Part shown: piece by piece, positions 44,921 to 56,719 of the stretch
How positions within the stretch are numbered: position 1 is the first letter of the stretch
Layout: each line of letters starts with the position of its first letter
Assembly (NCBI RefSeq): GCF_002878395.1
Contig: NC_061119.1
Span: forward strand, 41,821,680 to 41,885,679
DNA length: 64,000 nt
Direction of reading: 5' to 3'
Source: Capsicum annuum
Lineage: Eukaryota; Streptophyta; Magnoliopsida; Solanales; Solanaceae
The notes under the pieces: generated by a model
Seen by the model: only the letters and a program-made list of their open reading frames with translations
Told to the model about the DNA's origin: nothing
The model's database searches: none
Translations under genes and position numbers: made by a program

Positions 44921-46265
44921 GGAATAAAGAAGAAGTATGCTTCTTTTAATTTTGATCTAAAATGTTACTTAAATATAATTGTAGAATTTCTTTTGTATAA
45001 AGTAAAATTCCAATCCATTTTAAAGTTTTAAATATTACTTACCTAGATTAAAAAAATAAAAATTTAAAAAGCTACAAATAAAATTAATTGTGAACAAAAT
45101 TTTACCCAAATCTAAAAGAATGTATGAAAAAGTTGCACTACAGTTAGTTGAACTTTTTAAAGATTTATCTAAGGTGACAAATTTATTTAATTGACTTTAA
45201 TTCATACAAATACTATTATTCACTTTTTTAAAGTTTTGTTTAAGGTAAAAAATTTAATTAACTTCAAAGTAAATTTATTTAATTGACTTTAATTCATACA
45301 AATACTACTTTTAAAAAAAAAAAAAGTGGCAAATTTTTGGTACCAATTCACTTTTTAAAAGTTTTATTTAAGGTAAAAAATTTAGCTGACTTTAAAGTCT
45401 TAAATTTTAGGTACATAATTCAAATAAGGAAAGGTTTAATAACTAGATATAGATGAATTTTCAAGTTTTAAAAATTAGAAAAATTATGAAAAGATGATTT
45501 TATATATTGCGGAGTCTTTTAATAAAGGAAAAAAGTCCAAAGAATATTTTTAAAGCCCTTCACACTTTAAATATAATATAGTTTAAGATATCTCAATCTG
45601 AATGCGCATTTAAATGGTTAAGATATTATCGCTAGATCTGAATACTGAATGACTAAGATTGTTTGTTTTCTAAGCATATGTTTAAGTCATTTAAATATAT
45701 ACAATAAATATAAAACTTGAATAATAATAAATATTATATTAATAGAGTATTAGAAAAAGAACTTAATATAAACAAAGTAAAAAATTATTATTTGATAAGA
45801 AAATAAAATACTATTAAGATGTAAATTTCAAATAGCTATATCTCATATCATATGAGAAAATAAAATATTTAAATAATCTTTTTCATTGTATAACATAGTA
45901 AAAATTACCTAAATTGTACAAGAGCTACAATAATTAATATACAATACAGCTACATCTTAGCCTTGGATTAATGTAAGCTAAAAAAAATTCATGGATATGT
46001 ACTTATCCTTAATGCAAATTATGAGTATGAAAAGTAATATCATGAATTAGTAAATAGATAATATGTAATGAAGATTTCATTCAATCATTCGATAATACAT
46101 ACTTATTATTAAAAAAAAAAATTACACTTCAGTGAATCAATCAAGCAAATTGGCATATTGTGAATCTCACAAATTAGATAAACAAGATACGTGTATCCCT
46201 TTTTTGATATCTTACTGCTTACGAGAAAATAATTTAGAATCAATTGATAGTTCGATCGGAGGAAG
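44921..46265. other. Non-coding AT-rich interval with local duplications
   Basis: No gene recognised. It holds the duplicated block 45179-45398 and AT-rich text up to the Athila element. The string 'tctgaatgcgcatttaaatggttaagatatta' near 45598-45628 and 'ctgaatactgaatgactaagatt' after it resemble a common Solanaceae MITE with 'tctgaatggttaaga' phrases, also hinted at near 59700-59830. Confidence 0.5.
45179..45398. repeat. 92-bp-period imperfect tandem duplication
   Basis: aaatttatttaattgacttt with aattcatacaaatact occurs at 45179 and again at 45271. The adjoining tcactttt...aaggtaaaaaattta block occurs at 45219 and again at about 45347, after an insertion of poly-A and about 36 bp of other sequence. 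This gives two units, the second expanded. Confidence 0.85.
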
Positions 46266-46270
46266 AGAGG
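46266..46270. repeat. Left target-site duplication of the Athila element (AGAGG)
   Basis: AGAGG precedes the left LTR and matches 59621-59625 directly after the right LTR. Confidence 0.9.
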
Positions 46271-47671
46271 TGATACGCCCAAATTACAATTTCCTTTAGA
46301 GAAGTTGCAAGCGGTCATTGTCAAATATATAACCCAACTAGGTTAGGTCCGAACCCCACAGGGAATATGGTGTTGATTAAGAAAATTTGTGATTTAACTG
46401 ATTAATAGTCAATAGTTTTCTTAAAATGGGGTGGGGGGGGGGGGGGGGGAGGAGGGGGTTATCGTAACAATTTATAATTAACGTTTTGACTTTGCTTAGA
46501 AACTCAATGTTAATTTTGTGAAATTACAAATCAGTAATGACTTCAAACTAGAGTTGTGATCACTATAATTAATATCACTGTTAAATAACAGTTATGGAAT
46601 ACAATTCTCAAGACTTGTGGGAAACACCAAATTATCAATGTCTGCAATTTATCTAAGTGTTTTTCAACCTACTTAGATATTATTAAGTTTTCTAATTATT
46701 CCATACTTAGAGTAACTTTCTATTCTCGTTGAATTTATTTCGAGTTGATTAATCTTGCCACAACATTAACCATTAGACGAAAAGTTGATGTTTTTCAAAT
46801 CCTCGTTGATAATTCACAATGTTTAGTTAATTTCTTGCTTCACGCAAACTAACTTAATGTTTGTTCAATTATTTGCAACCAATAGAAAACTATTAAAAAC
46901 AACAGAATTATCAATATGAATCTCACAACCACTCCAATCTAACCTAAACTCACAAATAAATAGTGTATTAATCATAGCTCCCACAACTATAGTTGTAGGG
47001 TTTAGTTCCTCATGAATTTAAGAGATATCTCAAAAGGTAAATTCATAATTCAAAAGAGTTACTCTTACAAAAGATGAAATCAAATGTCGTTCTCCTTCAA
47101 AGATTCACCAGATTATCCCAGGAACTATCCCAAAATATGAATTCAACACATCCATGCTCAAAAATACAAGATTAACGTTTTTCGAAGTAGTCAAAGATAC
47201 TCAAAAAATTCTTAGAGTTCCTATTTATATCCTTTAAATTCAAATTTAAAAATCAAAAAGTTAAACTACCGCTCAATAGTTGATAACAAGATTGACAGTT
47301 CGTCATTTGGTTGACAGCTCATTACCCAAGTCGTCAACTGAGTTCTTTAGTTGTGTTGTTCTACTTCGATTTGACGACAAGGAAGTGATGGCTCATCGCT
47401 TCACTGAAAACTCGTCCATATGGTCGTCACTTTATTCTTCAAAACTGCTTCAAGTTAACGACTAGTCTGACACCTCATCACTTCATTGACGACTTATTAA
47501 ATCTAATCATCAAGACAACTTTTTGATCTTTTTCTTTGATTTTCTCAGACTTTGACTTTTCTTGCATAATTAAACAAAATATGATCAAAAATGACACAAG
47601 TTGCTTAAGAACTTACAATTATTTCAGGTCAAAAGCCTTAAATGTGATATTGAGAAACCAGCACATCAACA
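46271..47671 (-). repeat. 3' LTR of the Athila element
   Basis: The plus-strand left edge is tgatacgcccaaa and the right edge cagcacatcaaca. It matches 58269-59620 from end to end (e.g. ttgtcaaatatataacccaa, cacagggaatatggtgttga). It has a 17-G run at 46433-46449 where the other LTR has only gagggg, and a palindrome-rich segment at 47270-47510. Confidence 0.95.
46428..46458. repeat. Poly-G tract in the 3' LTR
   Basis: ggggt then 17 G, then aggaggggg. The sister LTR has aaaatgaggggttttg at the same place (about 58420-58436), so the run expanded after insertion. It could fold as a G-quadruplex on the plus strand. Confidence 0.9.
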
Positions 47672-47690
47672 CCCTTAACTTAGAATACTT
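47672..47690 (-). promoter_or_regulatory. Athila polypurine tract
   Basis: On the minus strand, CTAAGTTAAGGG directly precedes the LTR start TGTTGATGTG; the core is AAGTTAAGGG (47672-47681). It is partly decayed. Confidence 0.65.
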
Positions 47691-49099
47691 GTTTGTCGTC
47701 GTGCAACTACATAATATAGTACTATGAACACAACACAGTATCAATGTATAAAATAGCATTTCTATTTTTCAATTTGAATCCATTAAAGAAAATGTGATCT
47801 TTTTTGCCAAGTAATAACAGGATTCCATGCTTGACTTTAAAGTTCAAACAAGTAACACTACCTATACTTAGAGTATCTGATCAAATAGTTAGCAATCACA
47901 AGTACCATTCATATGCCCTCGCTACAGAAAAGAAGTTCCCGACACAGAATATTACTTTTTATTTTAGGAACTGAAAATCAAATCTCTCACTCTCACAAGG
48001 AAATTTCAAATTGTACACCAGCTATATCATAGGCTTGCCCTTACCATTCTGCTTTGGTCATCTACGAGGCTAACTATGATCAGTACAGGGCTTTCTCAGC
48101 TTGTATTTAAGGCTTAAGTGTGAAAAAGATAAAATTTGGGATTAGTGACTTATCCCTTTCTTTGACACTGTTCAGCTACTTCTATACTTTTCACTTGTAT
48201 AATTTCCCCCAATTCTCATTTCTAGTACAACAATATTTTCTAATTAACTTTAATTCTTTATTGGATACTACTATATATACCCAAGTGTTGTTGTTTTTTT
48301 ACACATACAGTTGTACATATAAACTTTCTTTTTCTACTTCTATTTACATACCTTTTTACAATCGTCACATCCCTCTATTGTAGCCACCCTCAACTTAGGC
48401 AAGTTGCCGAAGTTGAGGTGTATAATATCCAGGAAAAGACATAGGGAATGGTGATTAGGATTTTGAAACAAAGAAGGATATGATGGCTCAAATGGGGATC
48501 AAAAAGGATCTACTAGCAATCTTTGGGTTGTTATTTAGGCAAAGTGGACTACATATCAAAAATGGCATATGATCCTTTCTTAGATGCCTAATTGCAATCT
48601 AATAGAATGACCTGAACAAATTCTAGATGCATGCACACAATAAATAAATAGTACAAAGACCTTACAAACTCATGGCATAGACTCGCACTGTCATTACCGA
48701 CCATTCAATTAATACTCAAGCTTATGTAGAGGTTTCCATTTTTATATACTTGCATAGACAGACATGGTTTTCCCGTGTACCACGTAGCATCAATCTCACA
48801 CAAAACAGATTTTGATGGCTCCGCAATTTCTCCAAAATTTTAAAACATATAAAACAACATTTTATACTCATTCATATCCACTATTTTTGCATACATAACA
48901 CACAAGATACAAGAAAAATAATATAAAACAATCCAAGACTCTTAAATAGGTCGGTTCTCTATATAGCTCACGGAATAAAACATAAGTAATAAACCCTTGA
49001 GGTTCAAGTACCCCTACCCCCACAATAGAAACTGTACATTGTCTCCAATGCACTAATTCTAAATTTCAAGAACATAGGTGAGGACATACCTATAGCTCC
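47691..49099. other. Non-coding segment between the additional gene and the 3' LTR
   Basis: About 1.4 kb of AT-rich sequence with no family resemblance in either strand. It is the 3' untranslated part of the Athila element. Confidence 0.6.
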
Positions 49100-51118
49100 C
49101 TAGGTACTTGTGGCATGTGACATTGAGTGTACGATTGCATTAGCAGCAATAGGAGCATTAATGGTAGCATCAGGTTCCACCTGTGCACTCACAATAGTAG
49201 TTGGTGGAGTAGAGTACTCCTCAACCGTCTCAGCAGTACCTGAATATTTGGATAGTCCACTCGTGGAGGCTCCCACAGCTCTAGCCCACAATGCTTCTTC
49301 TCTTGCTTCATCTGCTTTCTTAGACTTTTTCAGTGCCTTTTTCAACTCTCTTCTTTCTTTCTTTTTCCTCTTCTTCTCATTCATTTTCCTTTATTCACTC
49401 TCACTTCTTATTCTTTTACCTTTCTTTTTTTTATCAACCGGTTTACCAGTAATATCATACAATACTTCTTTCTCTTTTTTTGAGTCCGTATCAGTAGGGA
49501 CTGAAAATGTCAATGTCTGACTACCTTTTAAGGTTGTGTTATCGTCCCTCACATTGTCCAACGCTGCCTCAAACCTAGAAAGATCCAGCATAGTCATCCC
49601 TTTCAATCTTTCATTAACTCGACGTTCTATTTCATCAATACGCCCATGAAGGTTTGCATACAGGGCCACAACTTCTTTAATTTTTTGTCAACAAATGGTT
49701 CAAATTGTTGATCAAACAACTTTAACTGAGCATCAAATCTCTTCCCTTGTTTGACCATCTTCTTAAAATTTTAGTGAGTAATAGCATACTTAGAAACAAA
49801 GGTTGCGATAACTACACGTCTTTCCATCTCAGGAGTAGGCACCGTATCTGTAGAGAGGGTGTTGTGAAAGGATTTTGCTAATGAAATTTGTATATTTTTT
49901 GCAGCTTCGGAGGTAGGTACAGGTGCCTCAGTTCTTTTTATGGCTTGAGCATCATATCCAAGGCTGACTCTCTTACCAAAAATTAATATGGGCTTGTTCT
50001 CATCTTTTCTATCAAAATTATGTATCTTTCTCTTTTTTACTTTATTATCCACTCTAGTGATTGAAGGGACGTGAGCTTTCTTACATAGCCTAGTAATCAA
50101 GCATAGAAAAGGGTATGTTGTATCATCTTTTATTGCTCAAATCATGATTTCATCAATAATTATCTCACCAAAATTAATAGGAACCCTGACATAAGACTCG
50201 CTACCAATACTGCTCTATTACCACCTAATATGTTATCTCCTACTGTCGGTATTAATCTGAATCGCACAATTCCTCACCAAAACCTCGGCATCAGAGATAA
50301 TGTAGCTTTAATAATTTTCACGCTCGAGTTATTCATCCATTTTGGTTCCCCTTCTGCTAATACTTGTGATAACCAAGGGCATTGATTAGCTCGATCATTC
50401 ATTCTATGATAGAACTAAGGAGTAGTGCTTGGATGTACAAAGTCTACTCCTTGTAAGAATCCGTTGATGGTACGATCCAGCAAGTTTTCCATAACACCCC
50501 AAACTGGTATCTGATCCATATTTGGTTTGTCTGTGGCTTTCTACCCCTTCATAAACATATTCTCCAAAGTAGTAGTTTAGTTTGCATAAAATTCTCACAC
50601 AATAGTTAGATAATATGATCCTACTGTTGTGGTGGTCCATTCCAAACCATACGACTTTATTGTTCTTTCAATCTCAAGATACCTGATCAGCCCCAATGTA
50701 ACTATTCGGGATTCTTTAGATAAAGGCCTTTTCATGCTGCTTCTATTAGTGGCCGCCAAATCTTCATGATAGATTTTGGAAGATCCCTCAACTTTGTATC
50801 TCAAACTATCTTGGATACCAGGGTTTTTACTCTTAATAACATCACTACGAAACGGAAAGTTTACTTCCACAGGATTTTCCAAAATAAGAGATTCTTCTTT
50901 TTCAAAATTCTCATCTTTGGAGTTAGACACGCTCTCAACAGATACTACCCGTTCATCAGACTGGAGGGTTGGTTCTCTTATACGAAGATTTACCTCATAT
51001 GATATCCCTGTGGTCCAGACCCTTTAAGTTCATTCTCAACTTCATTAAATAGTCTCTTATTTGAAGTGGATTTGATTGTTTTCTTTGTAGTGCACTTTGA
51101 CTGACCTTTTGGAGGCAT
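49100..51118 (-). pseudogene. Athila post-pol gene, putative plant transposon protein-like
   Basis: An extra gene in the position of the Athila env-like ORF, on the same strand as gag-pol. It starts at a minus-strand ATG at 51118 (MPPKGQSKCTTKKTIKSTS, basic). Recognisable blocks: WTTTTVGSYYLTIV-stop-EFYAN near 50600; an NQCPWLSQVLAEGEPKWMNN block near 50360; FRLIPT, then NRAVLVASLMSGFL near 50200; and ITRLCKKAHVPSITR at about 50090. Blocks like 'VREFYAN' and 'RFRLIPT-x-R-A-x-L-x-x-x-L' occur in the plant family named 'putative plant transposon protein' (Pfam PF20167, assignment by eye). The C-terminus (49100-49384) is lysine-rich (KKRKKKERRELKKALKKSKK), resembling a nuclear localisation signal. 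Stops and frameshifts break it. No signal peptide or clear membrane segment was seen. Confidence 0.65.
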
Positions 51119-51343
51119 ATATATATATCTGCACTATCAAACACCAATCAATATATAAGCAAAGAAAGAAAAAGTATATATAATGTTACTTTGCATTGGC
51201 ATTGTTAACGACTTGGATTGACAATTACCCGAAACAGGAACATCCATCACAGGTGATGACTAGTTTGACTGCTCGTCACTTTGTTGATGGATTGTCAGTC
51301 TAGTCTTCAACCTCAATCAAAATCCCAACCTTTTTAAAAATAA

Positions 51344-51401
51344 GTGACGACTAGGTTGATGGCTTGTTACTTCGTTGATGGCTCATCAGTCTAGTCGTCA
51401 C
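51344..51401. repeat. 58-bp dyad with perfect 11-bp arms
   Basis: GTGACGACTAG (51344-51354) and CTAGTCGTCAC (51391-51401) are perfect inverse copies around a 36-bp interior that itself has TTGATGGC/GCTCATCA-type half-sites. A second, weaker copy is just upstream (about 51255-51300). Confidence 0.9.
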
Positions 51402-52350
51402 ACAGAGATAGAATCCACACACTTATTTGCAATATTGACAACAGAGATTGACAACTCATCAACTTCTTAACATATTGTCACTTCCCATCTTCAACCCAAC
51501 TTAACTTTTTTGTGCATTTTAAGTTCAATTTTAAGGACATAGGTTGATAACCTTTCACATGTTGATATCTTGTCAACCCTAGTTGTCAATTTCCAAACAT
51601 TATGCACTTCACTATTCTATTCAATTACATTATGAATAAATTTGGAAGGTGTTTGTGAATTTCCCATTAAGTTACTAAAATTTATTCTTCCAAAAACTGA
51701 GTAATTTTCATTACTTAGTGGGAATTTGAAAATGAGAAACTTTGAACAATAATATATTTCTTCTCAAACATTAGTTGAAAAGATCAAGTATGGTCCAAAG
51801 TTATTCATGCCTTTATGGCACTCTTGTATGCCTACCTTCAACTTTTTCTCTCCTTTAAACATAAAATTGAGAAAACAACTCGATAACATACCTTGAAGAT
51901 GAATTGAAGTAGTACAAACCGACTAGTGAAGTTGAGCTTCCTCATGCATAAGGAGAATTACATAAAAGAGAAGAGTTCTACTTCAAATGGGACTTGACTT
52001 GAGAAGTTGAAAATAAAAGGAAGACTAAAGAAGTTGAAAAGAAAAGGAAAGGGAAGATGAAAAGTTTCAAATGAGGACTTTTGTATTTTTGTAATTTTCT
52101 CTTTTTTATTTATTTAATGAAACAAAGATTGAAATATACAAAAACAGAAGACAAAAATAATTTTTGAGCAGGAATAGAAAAACCAATAGTTTTTAGCGGT
52201 CTGCTGGATTAGGGTTTGGATCAGGTCAAGAATGACTTACCTGGGCTAGAGTTGTAGCTAACGCCTCATTAATAGGTTGATGGCTCATCACTGATCTCGT
52301 CAACCCTAGACAAAATGATGCCTCAACTTTGTCTTAGTTGACAACAAAAA

Positions 52351-52385
52351 GTGACAGCTCGTCACTTTGTTGATGGATCATCAAC
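52351..52385. repeat. Paired small hairpins GTGAC-GTCAC and GTTGAT-ATCAAC
   Basis: GTGAC-agctc-GTCAC (52351-52365) is followed 3 bp later by GTTGAT-ggatc-ATCAAC (52369-52385). These are the same two half-units as in the 58-bp dyad at 51344. Confidence 0.9.
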
Positions 52386-52640
52386 CTTGTCTTCATGACT
52401 ACCCAGATTATGCTATTTCCTTGCTTCAGTTGACGACAATAAGTGATGGCTCATCAACTTTGTCTTCAAGAATATCCAAATTGCTCCAATTATTTTCTCT
52501 TAAGTTTACCATAGGAATGAAAAATTGTAAAATCTATTTTTTCCACCGATCTCAACTTTGTTCTTGCATATCTTAGCAAACACATTACCCATGGTGAAAC
52601 CTAAATATAAAAAAATATTTACAACACAAAATTTTTGTTT

Positions 52641-53970
52641 TCTCCTAATAGCACCTAATTTAATGTCGTGGCACGACTCAATTATCTTAACTACTCATAA
52701 TTTATCTTGATTCTTTGCGCATTAACCTTGAACAAATTTCCTTCTTTGTTTTGAAGTTCAACCACACCCGATAGAAAAATTTGGGTTATTTTGAATGGTC
52801 CTTACCATTTCAACTTTAGCTTTGAAAAAGTTTAAATCGCGAGTTAAATAGCAGTACTCAATCATCCACTTAAGATACTTTTTTTCAATTGGTTGATCGT
52901 GGTACCACTTCATCCTTTCCTTATAAAGATAAGCTATTTCATAGGCTCCTAGACGGTACTCATCCATCTCATTAAATTGACCTAGCCTCAAATCTGTTGT
53001 GTTCTTCCAACTTAAGTTCAACTTCATAAGTTCCCACTATGCCTTATGTTCAAGTTACACTAGCAAATGACAAGCTTTAACAAAAACTAACTGATAAGGA
53101 TGCATTCCAACGGGCGTCTTAAAAGCTATTCAATACGCCCAAAGGGCATCATCAAGCTTTCTCGACCAATCACTTCTATTTGCATTAACGGTTTTTGCCA
53201 AGATAGATTTGATTTCCCCATTTAACACTTCTACTTATCCACTAGTTTGTAGGTGATAAGGTGTATCTACCTTATGTTTTTTTCACCCCATATTTAATCA
53301 ACTCATCTTTGAAAACCTTATTGCAGAAGTATGACCCTCCATCACTTATAATGGTTCTTGGAACACCAAAGCCCGAGAAAATGTTCTTTCTCAAGAGTGC
53401 AACTTCTCTTTTGCCTTTATTATTTGCCATGCCATAGCTTCCACCCACTTGGACATGTAGTCCACATCAACCAAGATGTATTTATGACCATAAGACCTTA
53501 CAAAGGGTCTTATAAAATCTATTCCCTAGAGATCAAATAACTTTACCTCTAGTATCTTGGTCATTGTCATTTCATGATGCCTAGAGATAGACCCTTATCA
53601 TTGACATTGATCACAATCCCTCACAAAGTCATAAGCATCTTTGTGAATTGAGGGCTTGTAGTAACCACTTTGTAAAATCTTCCTTGTAGTTTGATCACCT
53701 GCATGATGTCCCCCAACTGGGGAGGAATGACATGTCTCCAAAATTCTCAATGTTTCCACCTCTGGTGTACATCTTCTGATAATGTTATCAGCATAATATC
53801 TAAATAAATAAGGCTCATCCCAAAAATGCCTGGTCACATCATGTAAAAACTTCTTCTTATGATGAAAACTAAGGTTTTCTAGGATGAAATCACTGATGAA
53901 AAAGTTTGCAAAATATGCATACCAAGGAACCAAATCAAGAGTAGCAGCAAGAATCTACTCAACTGGAAAA
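52641..53970 (-). pseudogene. Athila integrase (broken)
   Basis: On the minus strand, 53933-53598 gives the N-terminal part: PWYAYFANFFISDF, KKKFLHDVTRHFWDEPYLFR, then the HHCC zinc region ETCHSSPVGGHHAGDQTTRK and CDQCQ, all typical of Athila. The core is visible about 53560-53100 with IISDGGSYFC-like text and TSG-stop-VEV, giving a catalytic D and E. The C-terminal part at 53027-52758 has LGQFNEMDEYRLGAYEIAYL and KWYHDQPIEKKY. Stops occur in the core and before the end. Confidence 0.9.
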
Positions 53971-54059
53971 GCACCATCAATTTTTGACTCCTCCTTTCTC
54001 TTTTGTTCATTTTGTAGCCATGAGTTATGGTCTTCTACTTGATTTTCAAACCCTTTTTG

Positions 54060-55140
54060 GTCTTTGACTCAGAAGTCAAACTCCTGAAGTAACAATACCT
54101 ATATTATAAGCCTCGATTTGTGATCTTTCTTTTCCATTAGGTATCTCAGCGTTGCATGGTCAGTGTGACCTACCACCTAGGTTCCTAAAAATTTTTAAAC
54201 GCATAAACCACATCTAAGAGATCTTTTTCATAACAGTGTAATTGTTTTGCGCTTCATTTAAACCCTTACTAGTGCAATAAATGGGGTAAAAAAACTTTTC
54301 ATTCCTTTTTTCAAGAATATCCCCTAGTGCAACCCACTTGCATCATACTTTACTTCTAATGGATTGGACCAATCTGGATCAATCATAATGGGAGCATCAA
54401 CCAATTTCTCCATAACACATTGAAATCCTCCAAACAGTCTTCATCAAATCACAAACTTGGTTTTCTTTTCCAACAATTTGAAAAGTGGGTTTGCAATTTT
54501 GGAAAAAAAATTTATGAATCTCCGGAAGAAGCCTACATGTCCAAGGAAACTACTCACTCCTTTCACTGAGATAGAAAGAGGTACTCTTCTAAGGACTTTA
54601 ATCTTAGCTCGATCAACCTCAATTCCTTTGGCTGAGATTTTTATGCCCCAATACTATGCCCTCCTTCACCATGAAGTGACATTTTCCCCAGTTTAGGACT
54701 AGATTAAACTTCTCAAAATATTATAATCCATTGCTTAAGTTTGCCAACCATCTCTTGAATGAATCACCAACCATGGAGAAATCATCCATGAATATTTCCA
54801 ATGTGTCTTCCACCATGTTCAAGAAGATGGACATCATACACCTTCAGAAAGTGGCCAGTGCATTACATAACCCAAACGACATTCTCTTGAAAGCAAATAT
54901 TCCATATAGACAAGTGAACGTTATTTTCTCTTGATCCTCAGGTGCAATTGATATTTGATTATAGCCTGAGCATCCATCTAGGAATCAGTACCAACCCCTT
55001 GCTTCCAATCGGTCAAGCATTGTTCCATGAAGGGCATTGGAAAATGATCTTTCAATGTCCGCAAATTTAGTTTCCTATAATCTATTCACACCCACCTACC
55101 GGTCACCTGCCTGAGTGGAATTAGATCATTCTTCTCATTT
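54060..55140 (-). pseudogene. Athila reverse transcriptase and RNase H (broken)
   Basis: On the minus strand, N to C: a start near 55140, FLDGYSGYNQISIAPEDQEK, FAFKRMSFGLCNALATF, the catalytic EIFMDDFSMVGDSF (FMDD at 54781-54792), then GHKISAKGIEVDRAKI and SSFLGHVGFFRRFINFFSKI (connection). RNase H starts at about 54340 with NPLEVKYDASG and ends in HATLRYLMEKKD. Stops and frameshifts separate these. The FMDD box and its D residues are intact. The order and wording (e.g. 'APEDQEK', 'GFFRRFI') are typical of Athila. Confidence 0.9.
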
Positions 55141-55399
55141 ACTACACTGTCATACCTTTTTTCTTGGGCACACACTGCACAAGGCTTACGCACTTATTAT
55201 CATAAATTGGGCAAAGTATCCAATTTTTAACTACTTTATTATCTCCTGCTTCACTACTTTTTGCATCGGTGGATTTAGCATTGATGCTCAATAGTGGGAG
55301 TACAATTCTCTTTTCGCTAAATTTATGAGTATATATGCTAGGTTGAATGCCTATGATATCGCCAATTGTCCACCCAATGGCCCTTTTATAGCACATCAA

Positions 55400-56330
55400 T
55401 ACAGTAATAAGAGCCTCAACCTAATGCTCCACTAAAGCCACTGCGATAATCATTGGTAAGGTGTTTCCATAACCTAGAAACACATATAGTAGATGGCCTG
55501 GCAACTCCTTCAATTCCAACACTGGTGGCTCTTTAGTAAAAGGCTTGGCAGGTGGTGTTGGATAATTTTTTAAGTTCAAGTGCAGCTTCTTAGGGGTATG
55601 ATATGATCCCATCCCAGTCAATGCACAAACAATTTCATCGTACTCATCAATTCTTCACTATCAAAATTCATCAAGATTGTGGCTAAGGCTTCCAAAGCAA
55701 ACCTTTTCTCAACTGGCATAATTAGATCATCTTCACAAATAACATAAATAATAGATACTACACTTATTTCCCTCGGTTGCTTCATAGATTGACAAATGTC
55801 AAAGTTAATTTCTTTATTATTGAGCCTAAATTTCAGCTCATTCAACTCCATATCAACCAATACTTTACTGGTTACTAAAAATGACCTACGCAAGATTATG
55901 GGTACTTCAAAATCTACTTCGTAATCAAGGTTTACAAAGTCCGCAGGGAAATAAAGTTAGTCAATTTTACATGCACATCATAGAGAATACCAACCGATCT
56001 CTTTACTAATCAGTCTACCATCAATAGCCTCATTGAAGTTGGTTTGGGGGCTCCCAAACCTAGCTATAGGTATATCTCTAAAGGTATCAAATTGATGTTG
56101 GCTCCAAGATCACAGAGTGCCTTTGTAAAACTAAATCCTCCTATCATACACGGGATGGTGAATGCTCTAGAATCAGATTTTTTCTGCTCAAGTAATCTAG
56201 TAGCAATAGCACTACAATGATGAATATTATCCATTGGCTAATAACTAACTATTCTCTTCTTTTTCACAAGGTCCTTCATGAATTTGGCATAACCCGACAT
56301 TTATTAGAACGCCTCAACCAAAGGTACATT
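55400..56330 (-). pseudogene. Athila protease region (broken)
   Basis: The minus strand reads [20 protein letters not shown] then [11 protein letters not shown] at about 56170-56080; the active-site D-L-G-A lies at 56100-56111. It is followed by RRSFLVTSKVLVDMELNELK and FRLNNKEINFDICQSMKQP (55893-55618), the protease C-terminus/linker of the family, and PPVLELKELPGHLLYVFLG at about 55540, the usual start of the RT linker. The aspartate and glycine survive. Frameshifts separate the pieces. Confidence 0.88.
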
Positions 56331-56719
56331 CACAAATAACTGCTTTAACATAGCTATGAACTTGCTGAATTTACTCTCATCTATTTTCTTCTTCAACCTA
56401 TGTGGAAATAGAGGAGGAGTCTTAGGAATCTTAGTTAGTAGCATAGCTGATTCCTTCCCAGTCTTTTTACTCAACTCATCATTAATCTTTCCACTAGCAA
56501 TTTACCTAAAATCAGCCTTCTTCTCATCTAATTCTTTTAACTTTTATGCCTCTTTTGGATTATGTTTTAGATCACCATCTTTTACTAAAATATCATCATC
56601 TGGCACAACATCATCAATATACAGCTTTATCGTTGGTTGTGGCGCAAGTAACACTTTACTACTTCATGTGGTAATAGCAAAACATCTACCATCATTTCTC
56701 AGATTTTAGACTATATCTC

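Larger units (their letters stand above)
51119..52640. other. Palindrome-rich non-coding spacer of the Athila element
   Basis: Lies between the integrase end and the additional gene. It contains clusters of GACGACTAG, TGATGGCTCATCA-type palindromes (51190-51480 and 52240-52460) that resemble segments inside both LTRs. Otherwise AT-rich, with no coding resemblance. Confidence 0.75.

Noticed and set aside
49110..49520. 136-codon plus-strand open frame, S/F/L-rich
   Set aside because: It is the antisense shadow of the lysine/arginine-rich end of the Athila post-pol gene and has no family resemblance.
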